Assembly: GCA_008360975.2 (NCBI GenBank)
Contig: CM039182.1
Span: 103,199,443 to 103,263,442, forward strand
DNA from: Lichenostomus cassidix
Taxonomy: Eukaryota; Chordata; Aves; Passeriformes; Meliphagidae
Direction of reading: 5' to 3'
DNA length: 64,000 nucleotides
In this document: positions 22,601 through 33,485 of the stretch, in pieces
Layout of the letters: every line of letters begins with the position of its first letter
How positions within the stretch are numbered: the first letter of the stretch is position 1
Made by a program: the position numbers and the translations under genes
Notes under the pieces: generated by a model
Seen by the model: the letters and a program-made list of their open reading frames with translations, nothing else
Database searches by the model: none
What the model was told of the DNA's origin: nothing

Positions 22601-25600
22601 CCTCAAATTATCAACTGGTAAACTGCCAGTTGAAATCTATGACATACCTGAGAAAATGGAGTTATATTTCATGGCTGAAACTGAACTATCTCCCTAAAGG
22701 TGTTATCATGGGAAATGCAATTACATTATGCAGTACGTGGGGTGGGCACATGTGCTTGTCGATGCACATATGGATTTTCAGTCATCATGTTTTGTCCTTA
22801 TCTCTCTGCTTTATTTGCTTGTCTTTCCTGACGCTAGCAACAGTGTGATTAAGGACAGTGCATTGATGTATGTTGGATCTGTCACTCTTGTGATGGAATA
22901 TCTAGACTGAGAGCATGTCTTCACCACAGGCTTAACTCAGGGTCCCACCTTCATTTTAGTACAAATCTCTCTGTCACCAGCACACTTAAACTTTTCACCT
23001 GGGCTTATCTGAGCTCTGAACAGATGTTTGCTGGCCCAGTGAGAGGCACAGTCTAAAGTCAAGGTTGCTGCTGAAAGGTGGACCAACTCAGCAATGCAGC
23101 CTGTCCAATGCAGGAAATGGCTGAAAAGTGCTGGGTGAGAAAGAAAGACATCAGGATTTCTCTACCTGGAATGAAGGATGCCACAGTTGGGGTTAGCAGA
23201 CCCTGCACCAGATGTGTTTGAGACCAGGTGGCCTGGTTTCTGAGCTGGAGGAGAAGCTGCTGTCGCTGCTGGAGGTGTCCACCCAGATGCTGCAGCCCCC
23301 CAGCAAGTGACAAGTGGCATTTAGCAGCTTTATCTCTGTGCCCCTTCCCCTCACAGTTCACTGAGACCAGACCACCCCAGCTTTGAAAGAAACTTGGCTC
23401 GTGGGTGTGCACCCTCCCATCCTACAGTGCATGACTGTTGCCTTGATGCTAAACAAGGGGCTGACTGGATTCCCTCTCATTCCCTATCCAATCTGCACCC
23501 TTTGATGTGTGTTTTCTTGCTCAATCCCTGCTAGGTCTTTTGGCTAAAGGCATAAATTTACCCATGAGTCCATACTGTGAAGATGCAGGGATAGTCTGCA
23601 GATTGGAAGAGACCTGAAAACTTCTGAAAAAGGATGTAACCAACAGAAGGATTTTCCTCAAAGCACTGGCAAAACTTCCTTTGCTCTGCCTTTGAGAGGG
23701 TCATTTTAGATTTAATTTATTTTTGTTAAATTGCCATATCACAAGCTGTGTTTCCTAGTGGGAAGTTCCATACACAAGATGTTTAAAATGTTTTTCTGCT
23801 GTGGATGCTTTGTGTAAACAGCACTTCAGTGAGAAACAAACTGCCCTGAGTCACACAAGAGAATACAAATTATTTGAATCCCTGGTTCTGATGCACTGAC
23901 TATTGATGCACTGATGCACTGACTAACTACTCTGAGTTTTCTGTATTTTGTGCCTGGTTTGAAGTGCCTGAAAGTTATTGGAGTTTATATTTATTATTTA
24001 ACAGTCTTCTCCTGGGAAGACAGCTCTGGCCTCTGTCCGCTGTGTTTTTCAAGAACAAAAAGCTCACAAACCTATTCATTTTGAAAGTTATATTAACGGA
24101 AAAAGGACAGTTGAATTTTTTTAATGTTCCATTTTCACATTTACACTTGGAAAAATCATTCATAAGGAATAATTTTTTCTCTATTGAACTGCTGCCAATT
24201 TCATAGGTACGAGGATTAAGTTTGTGTGTGGGATGCAAATAGCTTTTTGTGAGTAGTCAGAATCTGAAATGATGGTTGCATTGGTTAAGTAAAGTATAAT
24301 TTGTTACCCCTGAGTGGTTATAGTAGCCATGGTCATTACAAAGTATGCAAGAAACCCAGTGATGCCAATGGCTCTTACATAAATGCTAGCCTATGTGAGC
24401 ATTTAAGAAGGATAGATGATTAATAAAGTAGCATAACTGTCTGTCCCAGGATTCCCATAGCTTCAGTATCTCTTCAGCTTGTCTTTGCAGAGCATCAAGC
24501 AAAATCAGTTGCTGGGCAAATACTGCTGTTACAATGGAACACTTTTTTTCTTGTTAGTTAATATGAAGCGAAAAAAACTCTAAGGTTTCTTATTCCCATA
24601 CCCCTCTACTTATGATCTCAAGAAGTTAATAATTTCTAATAAATGCTATAAAAAAAATCCAGAGAAGATATGGTATTTGACTACATGGCAAACGTGGAAA
24701 ATAAATATGTATTTTTGCCTTTATCCAACTGACCACACCATTTTTGGGCAATGAGCACTGAGCCAGAGTCTGATTCGCTTCCTCAGCTGCCTTAAACTGC
24801 AACAGGCCCTGAAAAGAGACTTTCTAGCACTAATATTGTTGAAATTAAACTTTCAGAGGATTTATTCAAGTTTAAAGTTTGAATATCTTGATTCACAAGA
24901 GGCAAATGCCCTTTCTCTGAAGGACTTTATTCAGCAGCATGCTCAGGAACTCACAGCAGCCTTGAGTTAATTGAATGCAGTCTATGAGAGAAGTGTAATG
25001 TAGCATCCAGACACAATACAATATATTCAAGTGTTTGTCCATATGTAAGTAGTTAATTGATTGTGTTGCTATGAAACACAATTCAAGGTTATTGTATTAT
25101 CTTTAGCACAAAACTGTACAATTACAAAATCATACAGGTTGCAAAATACATTTAAGGGCAAGGTAGGCTTAACTACTATGTTGGGGATGACAATGAATTA
25201 TTTTTCTTCTCTTTATCTTCTCAGGGACATCATCTGGTGCTTGGTGAAATCCTAGTTCTATTTAGATTTTCTGCTAGGAGGATGGATGGTGAAAGAAATT
25301 GTGTGTGGACTCCAAGGGCATGCATTCATGTTAAATATGGTTCATGTTTAGAGTCTTGATTCTTGACCAGTCCCAATCATTCATGTACTATGCTTTAAGC
25401 CTCTCAATAATATGTAGATGTTAAAAAAACATACAAATCTCCTATACAGGGCTTAGCCTCTCTGTCCTCTCCTAAACCTTTTAAGCACTTTTTCTACATG
25501 GCCATGAAGTCTAGAAACTTACATAAATGCTGAAATTCTCCCGGAAATCATTATTCAAAGGTATGGGGAAGTGCTGACATTTCCAGAATTTTAATGAGAT

Positions 25601-27199
25601 TGTGAGAGTTGGGTTCTCCTTTTTCCTCTATCCAAGCATCCATCTGGACATTGTGAAACTCATGTGAAGACAGATTTGAAAGTAACACTCCATCTTGCAT
25701 TCCCTTTCTTTAGGTCAAAAATGCCCACAAAAACCCCACAACAAATTGGAGGGGTCTTGCTGGGCTAGAAATACTGTATTTTTTGATTGGATTTCTTATT
25801 TTTGTCCTGTTCACCATCAGTGCAGCTGCACTATACGAGGAGCAACCTGGGCTGGTAGGGAGTGGGCAGACAGGATCACAGGGTGTGTGGATACTCCACC
25901 AACCTCTGTTACCCTTGTGGGTGAGGAGTGATGAGGAGGGGGTGAAGACAACAAAGGGAAGATTTTTGTATGTTAATGGAAAAGCTAAACCCCATTAAAG
26001 GCATGTAGCATTTCTACTGGCCAAGCAAATGACACAAGTTTTCTTCACCCTCATTCCTGTGCAAGCACAGATACACTTCAAAATGTACAATTTGTGTGTG
26101 TGTATAGCTGGGGGAAATGATATAGTGTAAATTTTGTAATTGTAGCTATAACTTAAAATGGTAAGGTAGCTAAAAATATTGTCATCCAGTATTTGGCATC
26201 CTAATTCCTTGCTATTTAAGGCAGACAAAAATGCTGGTGATATGTCTCAAAAAAAGCTTTTATTTTTAACAAGTAACAGGCTGAAGCTAGAACATAATGG
26301 CCAGGAGCTTTTTAGCAAATTAAATAGCATGATGTTCTCAGTATGAGTGTTAGATAGGAAATGTTTCCCAGGAACAACTGTTTGAGGGTATTCCATTGGG
26401 GAAGTAAAATTATTGTGAATTCTGAATAGCTTTCTGAAAGGAATTTCCATGCAGAAGAATTTCCCTTACCTTATCTATCTTATCTATTCATTGGATGTTG
26501 CTGTATATAACAGAATGGAATGAATATATATTTATGTATGGATGTACATATGTATATCTCTCTATATAACAGAACGAATGCCTTCTGCAATGTTTAATTG
26601 TGGAGCCTATATTAACTAATCTCCCTGAGACTGCCAATGTCATGGTTTCCTCAGTGCATTAAAATAGAGTATGGATTGCATGTTACTGTATATGTTCTTA
26701 GATTTCTCCTTTGAATTTGATAGGAAGTTACGAATTTTCCCATTAGTGCTGGGACCCTAAAGCACTGTACACACACTAACTAATGCCTCAGATCTAATGA
26801 GACAGGAAATTGAGAAGCTGAAACAGAATAATAAGGGAAGAAAAACATTGATGCTTGCATGATCCTGGAAAATGACTGTTATGTTCTGTTACAGAAATTA
26901 AAATCAGTTCAGCAACAATTTACTACTGCAGAAAAGTAGACATGGGACTAAACCTAGGCTAAAAGAGCAAAACCAAAACATCATGTCAAACAAAAAGCCT
27001 TTGGAAGAGAAGAGACACCAATCAAGATACAAATTGAGTTTTAAAAGCATTTTAAATTAAAATGTTTCATTTAATATGAACAATAATACAAGAGAATTAT
27101 ATCTGAACTTCAAAGCAGGTTTATTACCTATAGGAGAGCTTCTAGATGCTGGTCAAGGTGTTATGAGTTGTATTATCCAAAATTAACACAGCTGTAAAG
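16691..27199. other. Gene-free intergenic stretch
   Basis: I see no gene here. Open frames (for example 17534-17779 minus, 21308-21662 plus, 22546-22848 plus, 23059-23412 minus) lack domains, splice sites that extend them, or codon bias. Two patches are locally richer in G+C and CpG: about 21140-21200 and about 23200-23320. A short direct repeat of TGATGCACTGACTA lies near 23890-23925. No interspersed repeat was recognised. Confidence 0.6.
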
Positions 27200-27393
27200 A
27201 TGTCTATCTGTTAGCAGCTTTGATAATACCATTTTGATGCCTAAGTATTTTCATTTTCATTTTTATCTGGTGTAAAAATCAACAACCCAGGACCTGTGGA
27301 GAGTTCTCATTTTTTAAGGGTGTTCTGGTCCAAACTGTTTGACGCAGCATTAATTGCCCAGCCTGGCTACTCATTAACCATTTGTTGAATTTT

Positions 27394-27407
27394 GTTTCCA
27401 TGACAAC
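27394..27407 (+). promoter_or_regulatory. RFX X-box-like motif
   Basis: GTTTCCATGACAAC, 12 of 14 positions identical to the palindromic RFX consensus GTTGCCATGGCAAC. Known family: RFX factors bind such X-boxes in ciliary and neural enhancers. Occupancy is unknown. Confidence 0.4.
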
Positions 27408-27492
27408 TTCCTATATTAAACTATCTCAGAAACTCACTAGAATTCAGACATCAACCTAAAACACCTAAATGTTTCTCTGAGTTGCATCTCTT

Positions 27493-27506
27493 GTTTCCTT
27501 GGCAAC
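27493..27506 (+). promoter_or_regulatory. RFX X-box-like motif, second copy
   Basis: GTTTCCTTGGCAAC, 12 of 14 positions identical to GTTGCCATGGCAAC, 99 bp after the first site. Both sites are followed by the same TTCCT, so the shared block is GTTTCC(A/T)TG(A/G)CAACTTCCT. Confidence 0.4.
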
Positions 27507-27950
27507 TTCCTCTCAAGTCACCCTAGGATATTTCAAGGCACCCAAGACAAATTTCATCGCATTGATCTTTTTAATGAATTTACACTGACCTGCAGTATAC
27601 ACATTGTACCAAACTTAAAATATTAGATGACAGAATCTTTATTGATTTCATTCAAATGCTGCTTCTCAGCCGAAATCCAATTACTTTGCCCCAGTGCGTA
27701 CATTTTCCCCATTAAGGCTGCAAAAACAATGCTGTAAGGCGCTATCTATATGTATGCAGACCAATCTGAAGATTAAAAACAACTTTGCATACCAAATGCA
27801 ATATTTCTGACAGAAACAAGGGCACATTTTTACTGCTCTGCAGTAATGTGTGATTATTAAAATAAATTCTAATGAGAAAAGGTAAATGCAGAAGAAATCT
27901 CAAGAAGAATTGGCACTTCTTTTTGGTACATTGCAAAGGCAGTAGTTAAA

Positions 27951-30886
27951 GAATTCATAGCCCAAGGAAATCATCCCAGGTGTTAAATCCCATCCTTCAG
28001 CCCCAAAGATAAAAGAAAAAAGTATCTGACACCCATTCCATGCTGGTCACAAAAGTTGGTGACTCAGTAGGTCTTCCTTAATTCTGCACACACTTTTCCT
28101 ATCTTGGAGCAGTGTAAGAGGCTGAAGCAAACAATATGAATCTTGTATCTTCATTGCAGTCTCTTCCTTCAAAGTCCCTTAAGGAAAGAATGGCCAGTTT
28201 TGAGCAAATATTTAGCTTCTACAGTAGGTAAAGACAATTTCCATCTCCCAGTTTTCTCCTTTCACATTGACTGGTTCCACAGCCTAAGGAAGTGAAACCA
28301 GGATCTGCCATATATGAATGGAAAAGTGGCAACCAGATCAGACCCTGAAAATTAATCTCTTCTAGAGATAAGCAAGGACTGAAAAATCTAAGATTCTCAC
28401 ACCAGTCTTATCCACACCTGCATTATTTAATCTGACCATACTTTGTTTCTCCAGTGTAAATCCCTATCCTGTTATTTCTCAATCTGGCCTACCTTCTTAC
28501 ATTGACATCTGTCCTTTGCTGACCTCACCCTGGTTTAACATCTTCCCGTTTTTCTCGTGGCTTCCTTTTACCTGGTTTAATGAGTATGCTTCACTCTAAA
28601 ATAAAACTATAACCAAACATGGACAACACAATGCCTTCTTCACAGAGTGCAGTAGCCCTTCTCACATGCAATGGCAACTTCCCCTTCTGACCAGGTGTTC
28701 CAGAGATCAGCTGGCTCAAGCCAGAGCAATTTTCTGAGTGTGTCTGAATCTGAGGTTTTAATCTGAATCAGTCAGCCTTAACCAGGAAAGCTCTCTGGGG
28801 TACTCTCTTTTGGTGAAGACCCTTTAAGTCTAGATCCAGTGTGGCACATATGAGATCCAAAGGAAGGGAAGAAGCAGTGGAGGAGAAGGACCATGTTTTT
28901 ACTGCTGTGCAAACTGGCTGTCACGGTGTCAATAAACAACAATATTTGTTTAAAAGAAATAGAATTTCTGCTGACAAAGAGATGAATGAAGGATGTTTTA
29001 AGAGAGGAAAGAAAGATTTTACTGTTTTGAAGTTAGGCTCAATGCTTAGGAGCAACCTGAGAGGAAATTAACTACTTTAAGCTTTTAAAAAACCTATCAG
29101 AGCCTCAAATCACATTAATGCTAATTGACAGATATGCAACACTTGAAAATAAAGTTTTGAGACATACAGTTATATATAAAAACTAAGCAGCAATGGCTTC
29201 ATAAGAGGTAACTGGAGATTATTAATTCATACCTTTAAAAAAAGAATTAGTGAGTTATTTGTCTAAGCCAGAATGATCATCCCTCAACTGTGTGTCTGCT
29301 GCTTTCTTACTTTTGCCTGGCAGGAAATGATCCTTTGAAGACATAACAACTTGTCTAATTTTCTGCATGTTAGAAGCCTCATTAAGTATAATAAATTATT
29401 AATTCCAAAGAGATTATGGTGGAGAGAATTTGTTGGATCACAGCTACAAATGTTAAGCCCTTCTGGAAAAAGCACCAGTTTACTGGGACCTCAACGTAGA
29501 TAGCATTATAGCTTTGGGCAGGATAAATAGTAACATTTATAAGGACCAAATTATATGATATGTGTGTAATTTCAGGCAACCTTACAGTGCTGAACAATTT
29601 GAATGCTCTTAAACTTCCTTGTCTCTTGAGATAAATTATGTATTTTCTTAAAAAGAATTGCACATGTTCTTTTCAAATTTCAAATACACTTCATAGGGTT
29701 TTGCAGATGACTTGCACTGCCAAGACTTGCTGTTATGCAGAATGCACTTTAATTAAGATTTTAATGGATGTCTTATGTCAACATTGAGGGTTATAATATG
29801 CTGTTTTCTCTGGTGTTTTAGCCTAGTGGTAAAATACTAATATTAAATTTTTAGAAGAAACAGTTATTTGAAAGTATTTTTTGTTCTTGCTTTTCTCAGA
29901 CTAATTGTTCTTTGATGCACAAATATTTCAACTTTATTTAGGTGGGAGTATCAATGCAGCATAGAGTGTGATTCCTGGAAGGCATTAAGACAAAGTTCAG
30001 GAAAGACTGTGAAAGTCTCTCCAGTGGTTTCAGTTGGTTTTCGATCATGCTGAAGCAAACATTTTAAGATACTTCTCTTCAGTTCCATATTGACACTAGT
30101 GTAATGACAGGGTCTTAGTAAGCTAAGGTATTTTCTTTGTCAAAATATGTGGTGCCAACATGTACAGTTAGAAAGAAGATTTTCTTGGATGAGACCATCC
30201 ATTTGCTTTGTCATAGTCTAACTCTGAGCAAGTTATGCAAATATATGCATTTGAAATAAAAGATGTTTGTTGTACATATGGAATCATTTTTTGGGGTAGT
30301 ATCTTACTATGACATTACTTTCAAATCACTGACAGAACTGTGGGTATGTTTTAAGAGAAGGAACAAAAGTAGAGGCTGATTTATTTACCCTGGAGACAGC
30401 TAAAAATCCCACAAGGTTAGAGACAGTGTGTTGATCTGTACTTGTACTTTTGGCGTAAAGGAGTGTAAAATATACTGCCTTTGTCTGTTCCATTTTGTTT
30501 CATTCCTGACTTAAATTCAGAGGGATTGCCAGAAACAACAAAATGCTGCCTGACACTGTGGTACCTCTTCTGTGGCTGGGCATGTGCCAATGGCCTGAGG
30601 GTTACATCTGCTTTGCATACGAATTTGCACAGTATATTCATGAGAGCCTAATGTGAAGGGTTAGCCTTTAAATATTTGTATGAATTATAAAGAAACTGCA
30701 TAAAATATGTTTCAAAGGCTTCAGGGGAAAAGGGTATAAAATAGAAAGCTGACACTTCTTGTGTCCATCCTTCTCTTCATGCATTATTTAACATGCCTTC
30801 CACTGCCAATATCCATCAGGCTGAAATTCTTCAGGAAAAAACCAAAAAACTAAAGCTTTGTTTGGAAGACAAAGAACCTCACAAAT
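27951..30886. other. Gene-free intergenic stretch
   Basis: AT-rich unique sequence. Open frames at 28841-29071 (plus) and 29382-29663 (minus) show no recognisable protein features. No repeats were recognised. Confidence 0.6.
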
Positions 30887-31147
30887 TGTCGCTGTTGAGC
30901 AGCTAGCAGAGTAAGGAAGTCAGTTCTCAGTGGCAAGAAGGAAAGACCTTTATTGTTTTGATTTCATCACATATATAGAGTTCTCAAAAGTCACCCAGAT
31001 TGGTCAGTCAGAAACTTCCCCCTAGGCCTGATTGGCCAGGTCTGCACCGTCCAAGTCTTGGGACACTGTTTTTAATAACATCCAAACCTTATCTTTATTT
31101 ATAAATCACAAAAGGATTTCTCATGGGAAAGACCTGTGCTAGCCACA
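30887..31147 (-). mobile_element. Solo LTR of an endogenous retrovirus, copy 1
   Basis: A 261-bp element bounded by TGTCGCTG...TAGCCACA (TG...CA ends). It recurs at 51732-51988 with roughly nine in ten positions the same. Read on the minus strand it has LTR order: a TATA-like CTCTATATATG, then a poly(A) signal AATAAA about 20 bases later, then a U5-like end. The flanks ACAAAT (30881-30886) and GCAAAT (31148-31153) look like a 6-bp target-site duplication with one change, which would fit an ERV2/ERVK-type integrase. No internal gag, pol or env sequence is attached, so it is a solo LTR. The family name is not known to me. Confidence 0.8.
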
Positions 31148-32051
31148 GCAAATGAGATTATATTTGTTTGGAAGCTGGAAGCTGAACCTTTTTCTTTTAC
31201 CTAGGTGAAAGCAACATCACAGTAAAACAAGATGATTTTGGTGCCAGCAGTACTCTCAAGTATATGAAGGAGTTCTTGGAATCTCTTCCAAGACTGCTAA
31301 GCTGGTGAAGTGCAGCATTCACCCTCATTCCCTATTATTTTTAATTCCCTGAAATGAAGTGTTAACTCAGTGAAGACTTTGGGGTGTAGTTTCCAAACCA
31401 TGATTTGCCTCAAGAGATCCAAGTTTTGGCTTCTCTCGTGCCTGCAAAACCAGATGGACTTTCCATCAACAGTTCCTGGTGGCTGAGGATTTTCCTCCTT
31501 CTCTCCCCCTTACTTTTGGGAGGGTGGTATGAGAAGGTATGTTGAGGCAGAAGTGGCTATGACCATTTCAAGTTGTGTTGTGGTCACTTGCAGCATCTGC
31601 AAAGATTTTGAGAACTTCCTGCTCTCCTGTAGCATCTCTTGTGGTGTTCATAATGGGCACTAGAGACACCTCAAGGGAAATCCATTCTTTGACCAGGAAA
31701 CTCAGCAACACCAAAACGCTTCAGAAAATTTCAATTGAGAGACAAAAAATGTAGCTATGTCTCTTTGTCTGTGTAGTTTTTGGTTCATTGGTTTTGCGTG
31801 GTTGTAAGCCAGATCTCCAGCCCAGCTGGGACCTGAGCTTGAGCCCAGAACCCCTAAACCCATGCTTGCCATTTTCATGAGGCCTGAAGAAATAGATACA
31901 TTCATCACAGCAGAGTCCTGATGCCACTAAGGCTGCATATAGTATTCCTTTGGAGAAGTCTATCTGAGTCTATCATAACCTTGTCAAATATTTGCCTTTC
32001 ACTTTGAAAAAGTACATGCCTGTTGACAGTCAAAGTCACTCTTTTTCTCTA
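31148..32051. other. Intergenic, no feature seen
   Basis: Unique sequence between the solo LTR and the pyrimidine tract. Open frames on the minus strand at 31702-31927 show no domain. Confidence 0.6.
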
Positions 32052-32165
32052 CCTTTTCCTTTTCCTTTTCCTTTTCCTTTTCCTTTTCCTTTTCCTTTTC
32101 CTTTTCCTTTTTTTCCTTTTCCTTTTCCTTTTCCTTTTCCTTTTCTTTTTCCTTTTCCTTTTCCT
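32052..32165. repeat. (TTTTCC)n hexanucleotide tract, 114 bp pure pyrimidine
   Basis: About 19 units of TTTTCC with two small interruptions (a T-run near 32108-32115 and a TTTTCTTTTTCC near 32142). The strand carries no purine from end to end. Open frames through it (Pro-Phe or Leu-Phe repeats) are artefacts of the repeat. Mirror-symmetric polypurine-polypyrimidine DNA of this length can form triplex H-DNA. Each unit on the other strand contains GGAAAA, the NFAT core word. Confidence 0.97.
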
Positions 32166-33410
32166 GTCAAGGAGTTCAAGATGTAGCAGATCTTCTAACC
32201 TGTGAAGAAATTTACCTCACCAAAACCACTCATATTGTTGCAGTGCTAAAAGTAAAGCCTTAGCAATTTAAACAGGAAAGTACCTCATGATTTGGAACAG
32301 ACACTAAATCTGGTGAGAACCAAGGGGCTTGGGTTATGGATGTGTGACCTGATAGACAGTGAAAATCCATTTTGATTCATCCACTTTTAAGGGTTTTTAC
32401 ATCACACTTTCAACTCAGATGTTCTTTTATGGAAGACAGAGAACCTCTTTATCTTTTAAACTAGTGATATGCCATTATTGAATGAATGTGAGCTCTATTT
32501 ATGTTTGACTGAAGTGCTTTTGTCGTGGTTTGATCGATCCTTCCTGAGGCTCACAGAAGCCTTCCAGCTGGCTTTGCTGAACTTTGCACTGTCTTTACTG
32601 TATGACTGTGGTTTGTAAGGGAATGCTCTAGAAGGCTTTCCTTACCTTAGATATTATTCCCCCATTTAGATACCCCAAGAGTTATGAATCCACACAACTT
32701 TAATAATTTTTCAAACCCTTGTGAAGATTATTATTTATTATACTAGGGTAATAGCACAATTTTTTATAATATAACTAGTAAAATTGTTGAAACTGAGTGC
32801 CTTATTTTTGCCAATACTCTTGACAGATATTGCTGTGCTTTCTATACTTTTTATTGCACAAAATAACAGCATGTAAAGTGATGGAGAGTACAGTCTAGTG
32901 ACTCCAAATGAATATTTGCTCAGTCTGGGACTGTAAACAATGTAAAAATATGAGAGTTTTATAATGAAATGTTACAACTAACTTATGATTTTCATCTGTT
33001 TCTATTTTGTGATTGTATTTGGAAATTATCTATCAGCTTTGGAACAATTATGAGTGTATAGAAATGAAAATTCTGTTGTAATGCGTGGGAGCCTGGTGCT
33101 GCATCTACCTCCTCATGTGTCTAACAGCCTCATGTTTAACTCACAGCAGTATTTTTTTATTTGTCTGTCTGAGGCAGATGTCGATGTGTAACTAGTATCA
33201 CTGAAATATATGAATGCATTTCCATAATTAGTGTCTTGTGAGGGTAGATTTGGATTAAATGGGGGATTCGGGTCTTAAGTGTTTTGCAAATTGCAATATA
33301 CTGATTAATACTATCCTCTCAACCAGAACTTAGTTTAACAGCCACCTGTTTCCAAAATATCCAGAAATCCACAACTGGAGTAGCCCAGCAGTTAAATCAG
33401 AAAAATAAAT
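32166..33410. other. Intergenic, no feature seen
   Basis: Unique AT-rich sequence. No coding, RNA or repeat structure was recognised. Confidence 0.6.
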
Positions 33411-33485
33411 GAAGTTAGATGGGCACACTGAAATTTAACTTGTAATTTAACTTGAAGTTAGATGGGCACACTGAAATTTAACTTG
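33411..33485. repeat. Exact tandem duplication, 32-bp block at 43-bp period
   Basis: The block GAAGTTAGATGGGCACACTG plus 12 further bases occurs at 33411-33442 and again, without a mismatch, at 33454-33485. A nested AATTTAACTTG repeat forms the joint. Perfect identity suggests a recent replication-slippage event. Confidence 0.95.

Larger units (their letters stand above)
27200..27950. promoter_or_regulatory. Candidate conserved noncoding element / distal enhancer with two X-box-like sites
   Basis: A repeat-free stretch dense in transcription-factor-like words: paired RFX X-box-like sites (27394-27407 and 27493-27506), several homeodomain ATTA/TAAT cores, ATTGATTT and TTTGCATA-type sites, and GATA-like TTATCT. 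Motif density and lack of repeats suggest an ancient enhancer, but conservation cannot be tested from one sequence, so this is inference. Confidence 0.3.

Noticed and set aside
23059..23412. 117-residue minus-strand open frame with Gln/Leu-rich middle
   Set aside because: The middle is the complement of a leucine/glutamate-like plus-strand patch; no homologue recognised and no splice support.
31992..32205. Plus-strand frames encoding PFPFPF and LFLFLF repeats
   Set aside because: Direct translation of the TTTTCC repeat; no supporting gene structure.
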